Made by a program: the position numbers and the translations under genes. DNA of 64,000 nt from the NCBI GenBank assembly GCA_027531395.1, contig JAPZRO010000001.1, positions 480,377 through 544,376 of the forward strand, given 5' to 3'. This stretch comes from Porphyrobacter sp. GTDB taxonomy: Bacteria > Pseudomonadota > Alphaproteobacteria > Sphingomonadales > Sphingomonadaceae. Each line of letters starts with the position of its first letter. The stretch's first letter is position 1. Shown piece by piece: positions 9,230 to 17,687 of this stretch. A model generated the notes under the pieces. The model was given only the letters and a program-made list of their open reading frames with translations, was not told the origin of the DNA and did not search any database.

Positions 9230-10462
9230 ATGCGCCTGTCTGCAACCGGTCTGATGCTGCTCGGCGGAACGGGGGTCGCCGCCGCGCTACTCTCGGCCAC
9301 CGCCCTGTCGCAATCCGCCGCACCCGGCCCGGTGCGTTACGCCATGGATGCCGCCACCATGAGCGGGATGGGCGCGATGATGGGCAGCGGGGGCGGCGGG
9401 GGCCTCGGCGCGATGATGGGAATGATGCGCGGCGGCCCGCCGCAGGCGGTGCGCACGCTCGAACTCCACCATGGCGCGGGCACCACTGCGCCCAAGCCCG
9501 AAGCCAATCACTTCATGCCCAAGGGCGCGGGGCTCGGAGCCTCGGTCAAGCTGCTGCCGCCTCCGCCGCAGGGCAAGGGCGAAGGCGAGATGCAGTTCGA
9601 GCGGCCGAGCGGGCGGCTGCTGCTCTACTGGGGCTGCGGCGAGCGCGCGCCCAAGGGCCAGCCGGTGGTGATCGACTTCGCCAAGCTGGCCAAGGGCGAG
9701 ATCCCGCCGGGCCTGTTCATGAGCGGGGTTGATCTGGCCGAGGACTGGCAGGTCGGCATCGCCAACAGCCGCACCTACACATCATGGCCCAACGGCAGCG
9801 ACCGCAAGAGCGTGCCGGCCAATGGCTCGCTGCTCGGCGCGCACCGGATCGCGGCGAACTATTCCAAGGAAATCGCCTTCACGCTGGGCGAGGATTTCAT
9901 GCCGCCGCTGCAGGCCAGCACCAGCAATGCCGCGGGCGGGGGCAGCAAGCTGGCGTGGACGGGGCTCGAAAAGGCCACCGGCTACTATGCCTGGGCGATG
10001 GGCGCGAAGGATACCGGCCGCGGCGGCACGCCGACCGAGATGGTGTGGTGGGCATCCTCGAAGCAGCAGGCGTTCGGCGGCCCGCTGTGGGACTGGATCT
10101 CGCCCGCAGGCGTGCGCAAGTTGATCGCCGCCGGCACTGTCATGCCGCCCGAACAGCGCGACTGCACCGTCCCTGCCGAGGTGATCAAGGCGAGCGGCGA
10201 GGGGCTGATGATCAGTCTTCAGGCCTATGGCCCGCAGGCCGATTTCGCCTACCCGCCGCGCCCGGCCGACACCCGCAAGGCGTGGAACCCGGAATGGATC
10301 GCCCGCGTGCGCTTCCGCTCCTCGACCATGCTGATCCCGGGGATGGAGGGCATGGGCGCCATGGGCAGCTCGGGCCAGTCGGAACCCGAGGCACCGCCAC
10401 GCAAGCCCAAGTGCAAGGGCCTCAAGGGCCTTGCCGAGCGCGCGGCGGGGCTTTGCGAGTAA
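9230..10462 (+). CDS. Secreted protein of unknown function with a Met/Gly-rich segment
   Basis: A 410-residue protein with an N-terminal signal sequence (about residues 1-30, hydrophobic core LMLLGGTGVAAALL). Residues 43-68 are almost only Met and Gly (GMGAMMG-type), and a second Met/Gly patch occurs near residue 365. The body has no catalytic motif I recognise; LLLYWGCGERAPKGQPVVIDF and GYYAWAMGA suggest a beta-rich fold. GGAGGGGAG precedes the ATG at 9230. It follows the SH3b gene by 64 bp in the same direction and may be co-transcribed. Function unknown. Confidence 0.8.
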   Translation: MRLSATGLMLLGGTGVAAALLSATALSQSAAPGPVRYAMDAATMSGMGAMMGSGGGGGLGAMMGMMRGGPPQAVRTLELHHGAGTTAPKPEANHFMPKGAGLGASVKLLPPPPQGKGEGEMQFERPSGRLLLYWGCGERAPKGQPVVIDFAKLAKGEIPPGLFMSGVDLAEDWQVGIANSRTYTSWPNGSDRKSVPANGSLLGAHRIAANYSKEIAFTLGEDFMPPLQASTSNAAGGGSKLAWTGLEKATGYYAWAMGAKDTGRGGTPTEMVWWASSKQQAFGGPLWDWISPAGVRKLIAAGTVMPPEQRDCTVPAEVIKASGEGLMISLQAYGPQADFAYPPRPADTRKAWNPEWIARVRFRSSTMLIPGMEGMGAMGSSGQSEPEAPPRKPKCKGLKGLAERAAGLCE

Positions 10463-10463
10463 T

Positions 10464-10751
10464 CTAAGCCCAGTCGCCCAGGAGCGGCCTGAATTCGTCG
10501 ACCCTGATCGACTGCCACACCCCGCCGGTAAGGTACGGATCATCGGCGAGAATTTCCCGCGCCGCCGCCTCGTCGGCCGCCTTGACGATCAGCAGCGAAC
10601 CGATGATCAATCCATCGGCCCGCATCAGCGGACCGACGATCACGAAATGCTCGGCATTGGCGTGGACGAAGTCGAGATGCGCCGGGCGGTGGATCGCGCG
10701 CAGGCGGCCGCCGTCTTCGCCGTCGCGGCAGTGAAAGCAGAACATGCGCAT
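10464..10751 (-). CDS. YciI family protein
   Basis: A 95-residue ferredoxin-like alpha/beta protein. The family His is present in RAIHRPAHLDFV, and the typical middle and end segments are visible (GPLMRADG, GSLLIVKAADEAAAREI, DDPYLTGGVW). YciI proteins are thought to act as small hydrolases or dehydrochlorinase-like enzymes; the physiological substrate is unknown. The start is taken at ATG 10751 (GGGGA 8 nt upstream); 10745 is also possible. It is divergent from putA and convergent with the preceding gene, whose stop lies 1 bp away. Confidence 0.88.
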   Translation of the reverse strand: MRMFCFHCRDGEDGGRLRAIHRPAHLDFVHANAEHFVIVGPLMRADGLIIGSLLIVKAADEAAAREILADDPYLTGGVWQSIRVDEFRPLLGDWA

Positions 10752-10908
10752 CGCGTTGATCCCCAGTGGTTCACTTAGGCTAACCGGCCCCTGCCCGCCA
10801 ATCAAGGCACTGGTGCGAAGGCAGGTTGCAAACACCGAACTTGAAGCGCAGCCTGATGGGGTTCAGAGGGCCGCTCATTGCTCCGAATCGTTTCAGGTGA
10901 AACCATAT

Positions 10909-13900
10909 ATGGCCGACGCCGCCCCCCTGCCCGCTATCGACCGCACCGACCTGCGCCGCGCCTATCGGCAGGAAGAGGAAGCCTGCATCGCCGAGCGGCT
11001 GGAGCAGGCCGCCCCCGCCGCGCGGGTGCATGAGGTCGCAGCCCGCCTCGCGATCGACCTGATCGAGGGCGCGCGCGGCAAGAAGGCGAGCGGGATCGAC
11101 GCCTTCCTCCAGCAATATGGCCTCGACACCGAGGAAGGCATCGCGCTGATGTGCCTTGCCGAAGCGCTGCTGCGCGTGCCCGACGCCGCCACCGCCGACG
11201 CGCTGATCAAGGACAAGATCGGCAGCATCGAATGGGGCGAGCATCTGGGCGAAAGCTCCTCGACCTTCGTCAACGCGGCGACCTTCTCGCTGATGCTGAC
11301 GGGCGAAGTGCTCGATCCGCCGGACGAGCGCCAGCGCGGCATGGGCTCGGTGCTCAAGCGCGCGATGAACCGGCTGGGTGAGCCCGTGATCCGCACCGCG
11401 ACCGCGCAGGCGATGAAGATCCTCGGCGGCCAGTTCGTGTTCGGCCGCACCATCGACGAGGCGCTAAAGCGCGCCGCGCCCGAACGCGCGCGCGGCATCA
11501 CGCACAGCTTCGATATGCTCGGCGAGGCGGCAATGACCTTCGCCGATGCCGAGAAATACCGCCTCGCCTATGAAAGCGCGCTGGCGCGTCTCGCGCGCGA
11601 GGCGGGCGCGGGGGTGGCCGGCTCACCCGGGATTTCGGTGAAGCTCTCGGCGCTCCACCCCAAATACAATTTCTTCCACGCCGATGAAGCCAAGGCGGCG
11701 ATGGTGCCGGTGATCCGCGACCTCGCGGTCAAGGCGCGCGATGCCGACATCCACTTCACCATCGACGCGGAAGAAGCCGAGCGGCTCGAACTCAGCCTCG
11801 ACATCATCGAGGAACTGGTCGGTGATGACGACCTGTTCCGCCGCCCCGACGGCAGCCGCTGGGAGGGCTTCGGCCTCGCGATCCAGGCCTACCAGAAGCG
11901 CGGGATCTGGGTGTGCGACTGGGCAGGCAAGGTGGCGCGCCGTCACGGCCGCAAGCTGTTCGTGCGGCTGGTGAAGGGCGCCTATTGGGACAGCGAGGTG
12001 AAGCTCGCGCAAGTCGGGGGCTACACCGACTACCCCGTCTTCACCCGCAAGGTCGCGACCGACGTCAGCTACCTCGCCTGCGCCGCGCGGCTGTTCGAGC
12101 ACAGCGACGTGATCCGCCCGGCCTTTGCCACGCACAACGCCTACACCATCGGCGCGATCAAGCATCTCGCCGCCGGGAAACCGTTTGAATTTCAACGCCT
12201 GCATGGGATGGGCGAGGAGGTCTACGACGCGCTCCACGCGCTCGAGGGCAACCAGCGCACCCCGGTCCGGATCTATGCCCCTGTCGGCGGGCACAAGGAG
12301 CTGCTCGCCTATCTGGTGCGCCGCCTGCTCGAGAACGGGGCCAACACCAGTTTCGTCAACCGCATGGGCGATGCCGACATTCCGGCCGAGGAGCTGGTCG
12401 GTGATCCGGTGGCGGAACTCGCCGCGCTCTCGCCCCGCCGCAATCCCGCGATCCCGCTGCCGCCTGCGATCTTCGGCGCGCGGGAGAACAGCGCGGGCGT
12501 AGACCTCTCCGACCCGCTGGTGCGCGAACCGCTGCTGGCGCAGCTCGACGCGCTGGCGCTGGCGACATGGGCCGCCGAGCCGACTGTCGCGCTCGCCGAG
12601 GCCGGGCAGGTGACCAGCATCACCTCCCCGCAGGACCGTAGCCAGACCGTCGGCACGGTGCGCGCCGCCACCCCGGCGGAAATCTCGCAGGCCTTCGACA
12701 AGGCCGCCGCAATCCAGCCGGGCTGGGACGCGCTCGGCGGCGAGGCGCGCGCGCTGCTGCTGGAGGAAGCCGCCCGCCTGTTCGAGGCGCACACCGCCGA
12801 ATTCCTCAGCCTGTGCCAGCGCGAGGCGGGCAAGACCCTGCTCGATTCCGTTCTCGAACTGCGCGAGGCCGTCGATTTCCTGCGCTACTACGCGGCCGAA
12901 GCGCGCCGCCAGTTCACCGCACCCCTGATCCTGCCCGGGCCGACGGGGGAGGAGAACACGCTCAGCCTGCACGGGCGCGGCGTGTTCGTGACGATTGCGC
13001 CGTGGAACTTCCCGCTAGCGATCTTCATCGGCATGGCCTCGGCCGCGCTGGCGGCGGGCAATACGGTGCTGGCCAAGCCCGCGCCGCAGACCCCGCTGAT
13101 CGCCGCGCTCGCCATCCGCATGTGCCATCAGGCCGGCATCCCGCCCGAGGCGCTCCAGCTGGTCCCCGGCGGCGCCGAAGTGGGCGCGCTGCTCACCGCC
13201 GATCCGCGCCTTGCGGGCGTCGCCTTCACCGGATCGACCGCGACCGCGCGCGCGATCAACCGTGCGCTCGCGATGCGCGACGGCCCGATCGCCACGCTGA
13301 TCGCGGAGACCGGCGGGCAGAACGCGATGATCGTCGACAGCTCGGCCCTGCCCGAACAGGTGGTGCGCGATGTGGTCGCCAGCGCCTTCCAGAGCGCCGG
13401 CCAGCGCTGCTCGGCGCTGCGGGTGCTCTACCTTCAGGAAGACGTCGCCGACACCATGCTGGAAATGATCCGCGGCGGGTTCGAAGCGCTGGCCGTTGGC
13501 GATCCGGCCGATCTTTCGACTGATGTCGGCCCGGTGATCGACGAGGCGGCGCGCGCGCGGCTCGAAGCGCACATCGCCGAATGCGAGAGCAAGGGCTACC
13601 CCGTCACCCGCCTGCCGCTCCCCGATGCGGCAAGCAATGGCTGCTTCGTCGCGCCGACCATCATCGAAGTGCCCTCGATCCGCGCGCTTTCGGACGAGCA
13701 TTTCGGCCCCGTCCTCCACGTCGCGCGCTTCCGCGCGGGCGAATTGCCGCAGGTGGTGGCGGACATCAACGCTTGCCGATTCGGGCTGACGCTGGGCCTC
13801 CACAGCCGCATCGCCGAGACGCGGCGCTTCGTGCAGGCCCATGCGCGGGTCGGCAATTTCTACGTCAACCGCAACCAGATCGGCGCGGTGGTGGAAAGCC

Positions 13901-14043
13901 AGCCCTTCGGCGGCGAGGGCCTGTCAGGCACCGGCCCCAAGGCCGGCGGCCCGCACTACCTCGCGCGGTTTGCGACCGAGCGGGTGATGACGATCGACAC
14001 CACCGCGGCGGGCGGCAATGCCAGCCTGCTCGCCGCCGGGTAA
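10909..14043 (+). CDS. putA: Bifunctional proline dehydrogenase / L-glutamate gamma-semialdehyde dehydrogenase PutA
   Basis: A 1044-residue fused enzyme oxidising proline to glutamate. The N-terminal half is the FAD-dependent proline dehydrogenase barrel (GISVKLSALHPKY, FTIDAEEAERLELS, RLVKGAYWDSEVK, FATHNAYTIGA). The C-terminal half is an NAD-dependent aldehyde dehydrogenase, with the catalytic Cys near residue 834 in SAGQRCSALR and the general-base Glu near residue 800 in ETGGQN. The N-terminal ribbon-helix-helix DNA-binding domain of long enterobacterial PutA is absent, so this is the short, non-autoregulating type. The ATG at 10909 begins MADAAPLPA; the frame is open further upstream but without initiation signals. 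No Lrp-type putR lies next to it. Confidence 0.96.
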   Translation: MADAAPLPAIDRTDLRRAYRQEEEACIAERLEQAAPAARVHEVAARLAIDLIEGARGKKASGIDAFLQQYGLDTEEGIALMCLAEALLRVPDAATADALIKDKIGSIEWGEHLGESSSTFVNAATFSLMLTGEVLDPPDERQRGMGSVLKRAMNRLGEPVIRTATAQAMKILGGQFVFGRTIDEALKRAAPERARGITHSFDMLGEAAMTFADAEKYRLAYESALARLAREAGAGVAGSPGISVKLSALHPKYNFFHADEAKAAMVPVIRDLAVKARDADIHFTIDAEEAERLELSLDIIEELVGDDDLFRRPDGSRWEGFGLAIQAYQKRGIWVCDWAGKVARRHGRKLFVRLVKGAYWDSEVKLAQVGGYTDYPVFTRKVATDVSYLACAARLFEHSDVIRPAFATHNAYTIGAIKHLAAGKPFEFQRLHGMGEEVYDALHALEGNQRTPVRIYAPVGGHKELLAYLVRRLLENGANTSFVNRMGDADIPAEELVGDPVAELAALSPRRNPAIPLPPAIFGARENSAGVDLSDPLVREPLLAQLDALALATWAAEPTVALAEAGQVTSITSPQDRSQTVGTVRAATPAEISQAFDKAAAIQPGWDALGGEARALLLEEAARLFEAHTAEFLSLCQREAGKTLLDSVLELREAVDFLRYYAAEARRQFTAPLILPGPTGEENTLSLHGRGVFVTIAPWNFPLAIFIGMASAALAAGNTVLAKPAPQTPLIAALAIRMCHQAGIPPEALQLVPGGAEVGALLTADPRLAGVAFTGSTATARAINRALAMRDGPIATLIAETGGQNAMIVDSSALPEQVVRDVVASAFQSAGQRCSALRVLYLQEDVADTMLEMIRGGFEALAVGDPADLSTDVGPVIDEAARARLEAHIAECESKGYPVTRLPLPDAASNGCFVAPTIIEVPSIRALSDEHFGPVLHVARFRAGELPQVVADINACRFGLTLGLHSRIAETRRFVQAHARVGNFYVNRNQIGAVVESQPFGGEGLSGTGPKAGGPHYLARFATERVMTIDTTAAGGNASLLAAG

Positions 14044-14094
14044 GGCGGGGTTCAGGCAGCGGGGCGCATCACCGCGGGGCCTAACGGGAGCCCG

Positions 14095-14484
14095 ATGATG
14101 AAGCTTGCAGCAATCGGCGTGGTGATCGCCGGAGCGATGATCGCAGCCACCCCCGGCGCGGCACAGACCGCCGGGGTTCCGGTGGTGCGCGCCAGCCCCG
14201 CCCCCGCGCCCACCGGCAGCCCGATCATCCCGATCGCGCCGGGGCAGGAGCGTCTGGCCCGCGCCATCGCCAATCTCGAGGCACTTCGGCAGGGGCGGCT
14301 GTTCACCAGCGACCTGTCGCCGCAGGAATTGCAGGACGTGCTCGATCTCGAACGCACCGCGCGCAGCGGCGCGCTCGGCGACAACCGCTCCTTCGTCCAG
14401 CAATGCATCGACGAGGAAGTGCGCCGCAACGGCGGTCAGCCGAGCCGCCTCGCGTGGGAAGTGATCCGGCTGAAGTGCAGATAG
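14095..14484 (+). CDS. Small exported protein, unknown function
   Basis: A 129-residue protein with a signal peptide (MMKLAAIGVVIAGAMIAATPGAAQ, cleavage after AAQ likely), a Pro-rich linker and a helical C-terminal part with two Cys (QQCIDEEV and the terminal LKCR) that could form a disulfide. CGGGAG lies 4 nt before ATG 14095 and 7 nt before ATG 14098, so the second ATG may be used. It follows putA by 51 bp in the same direction. I do not recognise the family. Confidence 0.75.
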   Translation: MMKLAAIGVVIAGAMIAATPGAAQTAGVPVVRASPAPAPTGSPIIPIAPGQERLARAIANLEALRQGRLFTSDLSPQELQDVLDLERTARSGALGDNRSFVQQCIDEEVRRNGGQPSRLAWEVIRLKCR

Positions 14485-14503
14485 GCGAGAGGGCGGCCCG
14501 ACG

Positions 14504-15475
14504 TCAGTCGTCGAGCCACTGGCGCACGGCGAACCAGCCCAGCACCGCCAGCGCGATCAGGAAGCAGAAGCCGACCACGCCCCAGAACGCCCATGCATGA
14601 TCGGCGAAAGGGATGCCTTCGACGTTCATCCCGAGCAGCCCGGTGACGAAGGTCAGCGGCAGGAAGATGAAGGCGACAATCGCGATCGCCAGCGAGCGCC
14701 GGTCGACGATCTCGGCGCGCAGATCGGTGAGCTGTTCGTGCAGCAGCGCGGCGCGCTCGCGCACCGCCTCGAGCTCCTCGGCCATGCGGGCGAAGCGGTC
14801 AGCGGCATCGCGCAGATGCATCCGGTCCTCGGTGCTGATCCAGTCGAACGGCAGCTGCGCCATCGAAGCCAGTGCATCGCGATCGGGCGCAACGAAACGC
14901 CGCAGGGCAATCGCCTGCGAGCGCAGCACCGCGATCCGGCGGCGCAGGGCGTAGATGTCGCCGTCCTCGAAGGCGGCCTCGCAATCGTCGAGCTGGTCGC
15001 CCAGGTCGGCGACCTCGGGATCGAGCGCGGTGCTGATCGCCTGCGCGAGGGTCGAGACGAAATCGCCCCCGTCCTTGAGGTGTCCGGCCTGCATCGCCGC
15101 CTCGACGCTCGCCAGCGCGGCCAGCGGGCGGCGGCTGACCGACGTGACGCGCCCGGCTTCGACCCATACGCGGATCGAGACCAGCCGGTCGCTGTCGGCC
15201 GTGACCGCCATGCCGGTGCCGCGCAGGTTGATGATCGCGCCTTCCGCGATCTCGTCGCAGCGCGGCCGCGTCTCGGTGGCCAATAGCGCGTTGGCGGCCA
15301 TACCCGGCACATAGGGTGGCACGATCGCCATACCATCATGCCCGGCGCCCTCGACATGGAGCCAGACGAACCCCTCGCCCCGGTAGTCCGCAACCTCTGC
15401 CGGGGACATTTCGGTCACACTGTCGCCCTCGCGAACCAGCGCGCGCATGGAAGATCGGGGCGGTTCTTCACTCAT
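14504..15475 (-). CDS. zntB: CorA-family divalent cation transporter, ZntB-like
   Basis: A 323-residue inner-membrane channel-like transporter. The large N-terminal cytosolic domain is followed by the long charged helix typical of CorA/ZntB ([32 protein letters not shown]). Two C-terminal membrane helices flank the signature GMN loop ([15 protein letters not shown]). GMNVEGIP instead of CorA GMNFEHMP favours the ZntB branch, proposed to move zinc with protons; direction of transport cannot be read from sequence. It is convergent with the preceding small gene and divergent from dcd. Confidence 0.88.
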   Translation of the reverse strand: MSEEPPRSSMRALVREGDSVTEMSPAEVADYRGEGFVWLHVEGAGHDGMAIVPPYVPGMAANALLATETRPRCDEIAEGAIINLRGTGMAVTADSDRLVSIRVWVEAGRVTSVSRRPLAALASVEAAMQAGHLKDGGDFVSTLAQAISTALDPEVADLGDQLDDCEAAFEDGDIYALRRRIAVLRSQAIALRRFVAPDRDALASMAQLPFDWISTEDRMHLRDAADRFARMAEELEAVRERAALLHEQLTDLRAEIVDRRSLAIAIVAFIFLPLTFVTGLLGMNVEGIPFADHAWAFWGVVGFCFLIALAVLGWFAVRQWLDD

Positions 15476-15607
15476 CCCGGTGGTCTAGCCGGTTTCGGGA
15501 AAGGCGCAAACCGCTCGCCCGCGCGCGGCACGGGGCGGGGCAGACTCATCCGGATAATTCGCCCGCGCCCCTTGCTGCCCTTCCCCCCATCGGGAATCAC
15601 AGTCGGC

Positions 15608-16162
15608 ATGGCGATTCTCTCCGACAAATGGATCCGCGCCCAGGCGCTCGAACACGGCATGATCGAACCCTTTGTCGAGGCCCAGCGGCGCGACGGGGTG
15701 ATCTCCTATGGCCTCTCGTCCTACGGCTATGATGCGCGGGTCGCGCCCGAGTTCAAGATCTTCACCAATGTCGATTCCTCGGTGGTCGATCCCAAGCAGT
15801 TCGACCCCAAAAGCTTCGTCGACCGCGAGACCGACGTCTGCATCATCCCGCCCAACTCCTTCGCGCTCGCCCGCACGGTCGAATATTTCCGCGTGCCCGA
15901 GGACGTGCTGGTGATCTGCCTCGGCAAGAGCACCTATGCGCGCTGCGGGATCATCGTGAACGTCACCCCGCTGGAGCCGGGCTGGGAAGGCCACGTGACG
16001 CTGGAATTCAGCAACACCACGCCGCTGCCCGCCAAGATCTACGCCAACGAGGGCGCGTGCCAGTTCCTGTTCCTCAAGGGCAACGAGCGCTGCGAGACGA
16101 GCTACAAGGACCGCGCGGGCAAATATATGGGCCAGCGCGGCGTGACGCTGCCCAGACTCTAG
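15608..16162 (+). CDS. dcd: dCTP deaminase
   Basis: A 184-residue trimeric enzyme that deaminates dCTP to dUTP, feeding thymidylate synthesis. Conserved segments are clear: SSYGYDARV near the N-terminus, [32 protein letters not shown] with the catalytic Glu, and the C-terminal [11 protein letters not shown] that closes the site. Start ATG 15608 gives MAILSDKWI; the upstream extension is in frame but is not dcd sequence. No dut gene is adjacent. Confidence 0.96.
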   Translation: MAILSDKWIRAQALEHGMIEPFVEAQRRDGVISYGLSSYGYDARVAPEFKIFTNVDSSVVDPKQFDPKSFVDRETDVCIIPPNSFALARTVEYFRVPEDVLVICLGKSTYARCGIIVNVTPLEPGWEGHVTLEFSNTTPLPAKIYANEGACQFLFLKGNERCETSYKDRAGKYMGQRGVTLPRL

Positions 16163-16180
16163 GGCCGAGACTCCAGGGCG

Positions 16181-16366
16181 CTTTCCTACCGGGCCGGGGC
16201 GGGGCTAGCCTGCTCACAAAGACCGCACGGAGCCCGGCTCATGATGATCGCGCTTTCCTTCCCCCTGTGTCCGTCCGCGTGGCGGAGCCGATGCAGGCCT
16301 TTGTTAAAGAGCCATATTTCCTTATCTCGCAAAGTTGACACGGTGTCACCTTTGTCACCTTTGTAA
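16181..16366 (+). promoter_or_regulatory. Intergenic element copy 1: CTTTCCTACCG block, leader ORF, palindrome and tandem 9-mers
   Basis: CTTTCCTACCG (16181-16191), 12 nt, then GCTAG (16204-16208). A possible leader ORF of 41 codons starts at ATG 16241 (GGAG 8 nt upstream) and stops at 16364-16366. GTGTCCGTCCGC lies at 16267-16278. A palindrome AAAGTTGACA-CGG-TGTCACCTTT fills 16331-16353 (one mismatch), and GTCACCTTT is repeated in tandem at 16345 and 16354. The same parts recur upstream of the sulfotransferase (29178-29409), and some of them at 40422-40568. Role unknown; promoter with attenuator, operator cluster or leader peptide are the candidates. Confidence 0.6.
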
Positions 16367-16439
16367 CAATCTTGCGCGTGGCCTTTGACACCTGCTGCGC
16401 GCGCTTGCATGGCATGGGCAAATCCAAGGGAGACCGAGC

Positions 16440-17615
16440 ATGAGCACCCGCGAATTCGACATCATCGTCTATGGCGCCACCGGCTACACCGGCCGCCTCG
16501 TCGCCGAGTATCTGGCGCATCACTACGGCAGCCGCGCGGATGGCCCCAAGTGGGCGATGGCGGGCCGCAGCCTCGCCAAGCTGGAGGAAGTGCGCGACCT
16601 GATCGGCGCGCCGGCCTCCACCCCGCTGGTGGTCGCCAATGCCGATGACGACGCCGACCTTGAAGCCATGTGCCAGCGCACCCGCGTCGTCCTCACCACC
16701 GTCGGCCCCTACCAGCTCTATGGCGACAAGCTGGTCGCCGCCTGCGTCAAGACCGGCACCGACTATGCCGACCTGTGCGGCGAACCGGCATGGATGGCGG
16801 CCAAGATAGCCGAGCATCAGGCCGCTGCCGAGGCCAGCGGCGCGCGCATCTGTTTTTCGAGCGGGTTCGATTCGATCCCCTTCGATCTCGGCGTGATGAT
16901 GACCCAGAAGGCGTGTGTGGAGAAATTCGGCAAGCCCGCCCCGCGCATTCGCGGCCGCGTCCGCGCGATGCAGGGCACCTTCTCGGGCGGCACCGCGGCG
17001 AGCCTCGGCGCGACGATGAAGGCGGCGGCCAAGGACGTCTCGGTGATCGGCGTGCTGCGCAACCCCTTCGCGCTGACCCCGGGCTTCGAGGGGCCGGACC
17101 AGCCCTCGGGCATGATCCCGTCCTACGAGGACGATCTCGGCAAGTGGTCCGCGCCCTTCGTGATGGCGCCGATCAACACCAAGAACGTGCACCGCACCAA
17201 CTTCCTGCTCGGCCACCCCTATGGCACCGACTTCCAGTATGACGAGATGATGCTGACCAGCCCCGGCGAGGCCGGCAAGGCGGCGGCCAATGCGGCGCTC
17301 GAATTCATGAAGAACCCGTTCGGCGCCAAGCCGCCCAAGCCGGGCGAGGGGCCGAGCAAGGAGGAGCGCGAGAACGGCTTCTACGACGTCGTCTTCGTCG
17401 CCGACATGGCCGATGGCCAGCGCCTGCAGTTCGGCGTGAAGGGCCGCTATGATCCGGGGTACGGCTCGACCAGCCGGATGCTGAGCGAAACCGGCATCGC
17501 GCTGCTCGCCTGTACCAAGCCGGGCGGCGTCGGCACCCCGGGCAGCTTCCTTGGCGAGGACCTCGTGAAGCGGCTGGAGGAACACGCCGAACTGACCTTT
17601 GCGGTCGAAGGCTGA
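16440..17615 (+). CDS. Saccharopine-dehydrogenase-like NAD(P)-binding reductase (trans-acting enoyl reductase family)
   Basis: A 391-residue protein with an N-terminal Rossmann nucleotide-binding motif (IVYGATGYTGRLVAEYL, residues 9-26), then the family blocks TTVGPYQLYGDKLV, YADLCGEPAWM and SSGFDSIPFDLG. These match the saccharopine dehydrogenase NADP-binding superfamily branch that includes mycobacterial trans-acting enoyl reductases and membrane proteins of unknown substrate. It is not a lysine-pathway enzyme by this signature. GGGAG precedes ATG 16440. It stands alone behind the 277-bp spacer holding the repeat element described at 16181. Confidence 0.85.
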   Translation: MSTREFDIIVYGATGYTGRLVAEYLAHHYGSRADGPKWAMAGRSLAKLEEVRDLIGAPASTPLVVANADDDADLEAMCQRTRVVLTTVGPYQLYGDKLVAACVKTGTDYADLCGEPAWMAAKIAEHQAAAEASGARICFSSGFDSIPFDLGVMMTQKACVEKFGKPAPRIRGRVRAMQGTFSGGTAASLGATMKAAAKDVSVIGVLRNPFALTPGFEGPDQPSGMIPSYEDDLGKWSAPFVMAPINTKNVHRTNFLLGHPYGTDFQYDEMMLTSPGEAGKAAANAALEFMKNPFGAKPPKPGEGPSKEERENGFYDVVFVADMADGQRLQFGVKGRYDPGYGSTSRMLSETGIALLACTKPGGVGTPGSFLGEDLVKRLEEHAELTFAVEG

Positions 17616-17624
17616 CACGAAAAA

Positions 17625-17653
17625 GGGGGCCGCCGGAGATACCGGCGGCCCCC
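17625..17653 (-). terminator. Terminator between convergent genes
   Basis: GGGGGCCGCCGG and CCGGCGGCCCCC form a perfect 12-bp stem with a 5-nt loop. Read on the minus strand the stem is followed by TTTTT, so it best serves the TonB receptor gene ending at 17688; it may also stop plus-strand transcripts. Confidence 0.9.
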
Positions 17654-17687
17654 CTGCGACCCTGACGCGGGCGCGGCCTGAGGTGCC

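Noticed and set aside
16300..16316. GCTCTTTAACA on the minus strand, resembling the rRNA antitermination boxA
   Set aside because: No rRNA or other long untranslated transcript is on that strand, and the sequence is not repeated in the other element copies. Probably coincidence.
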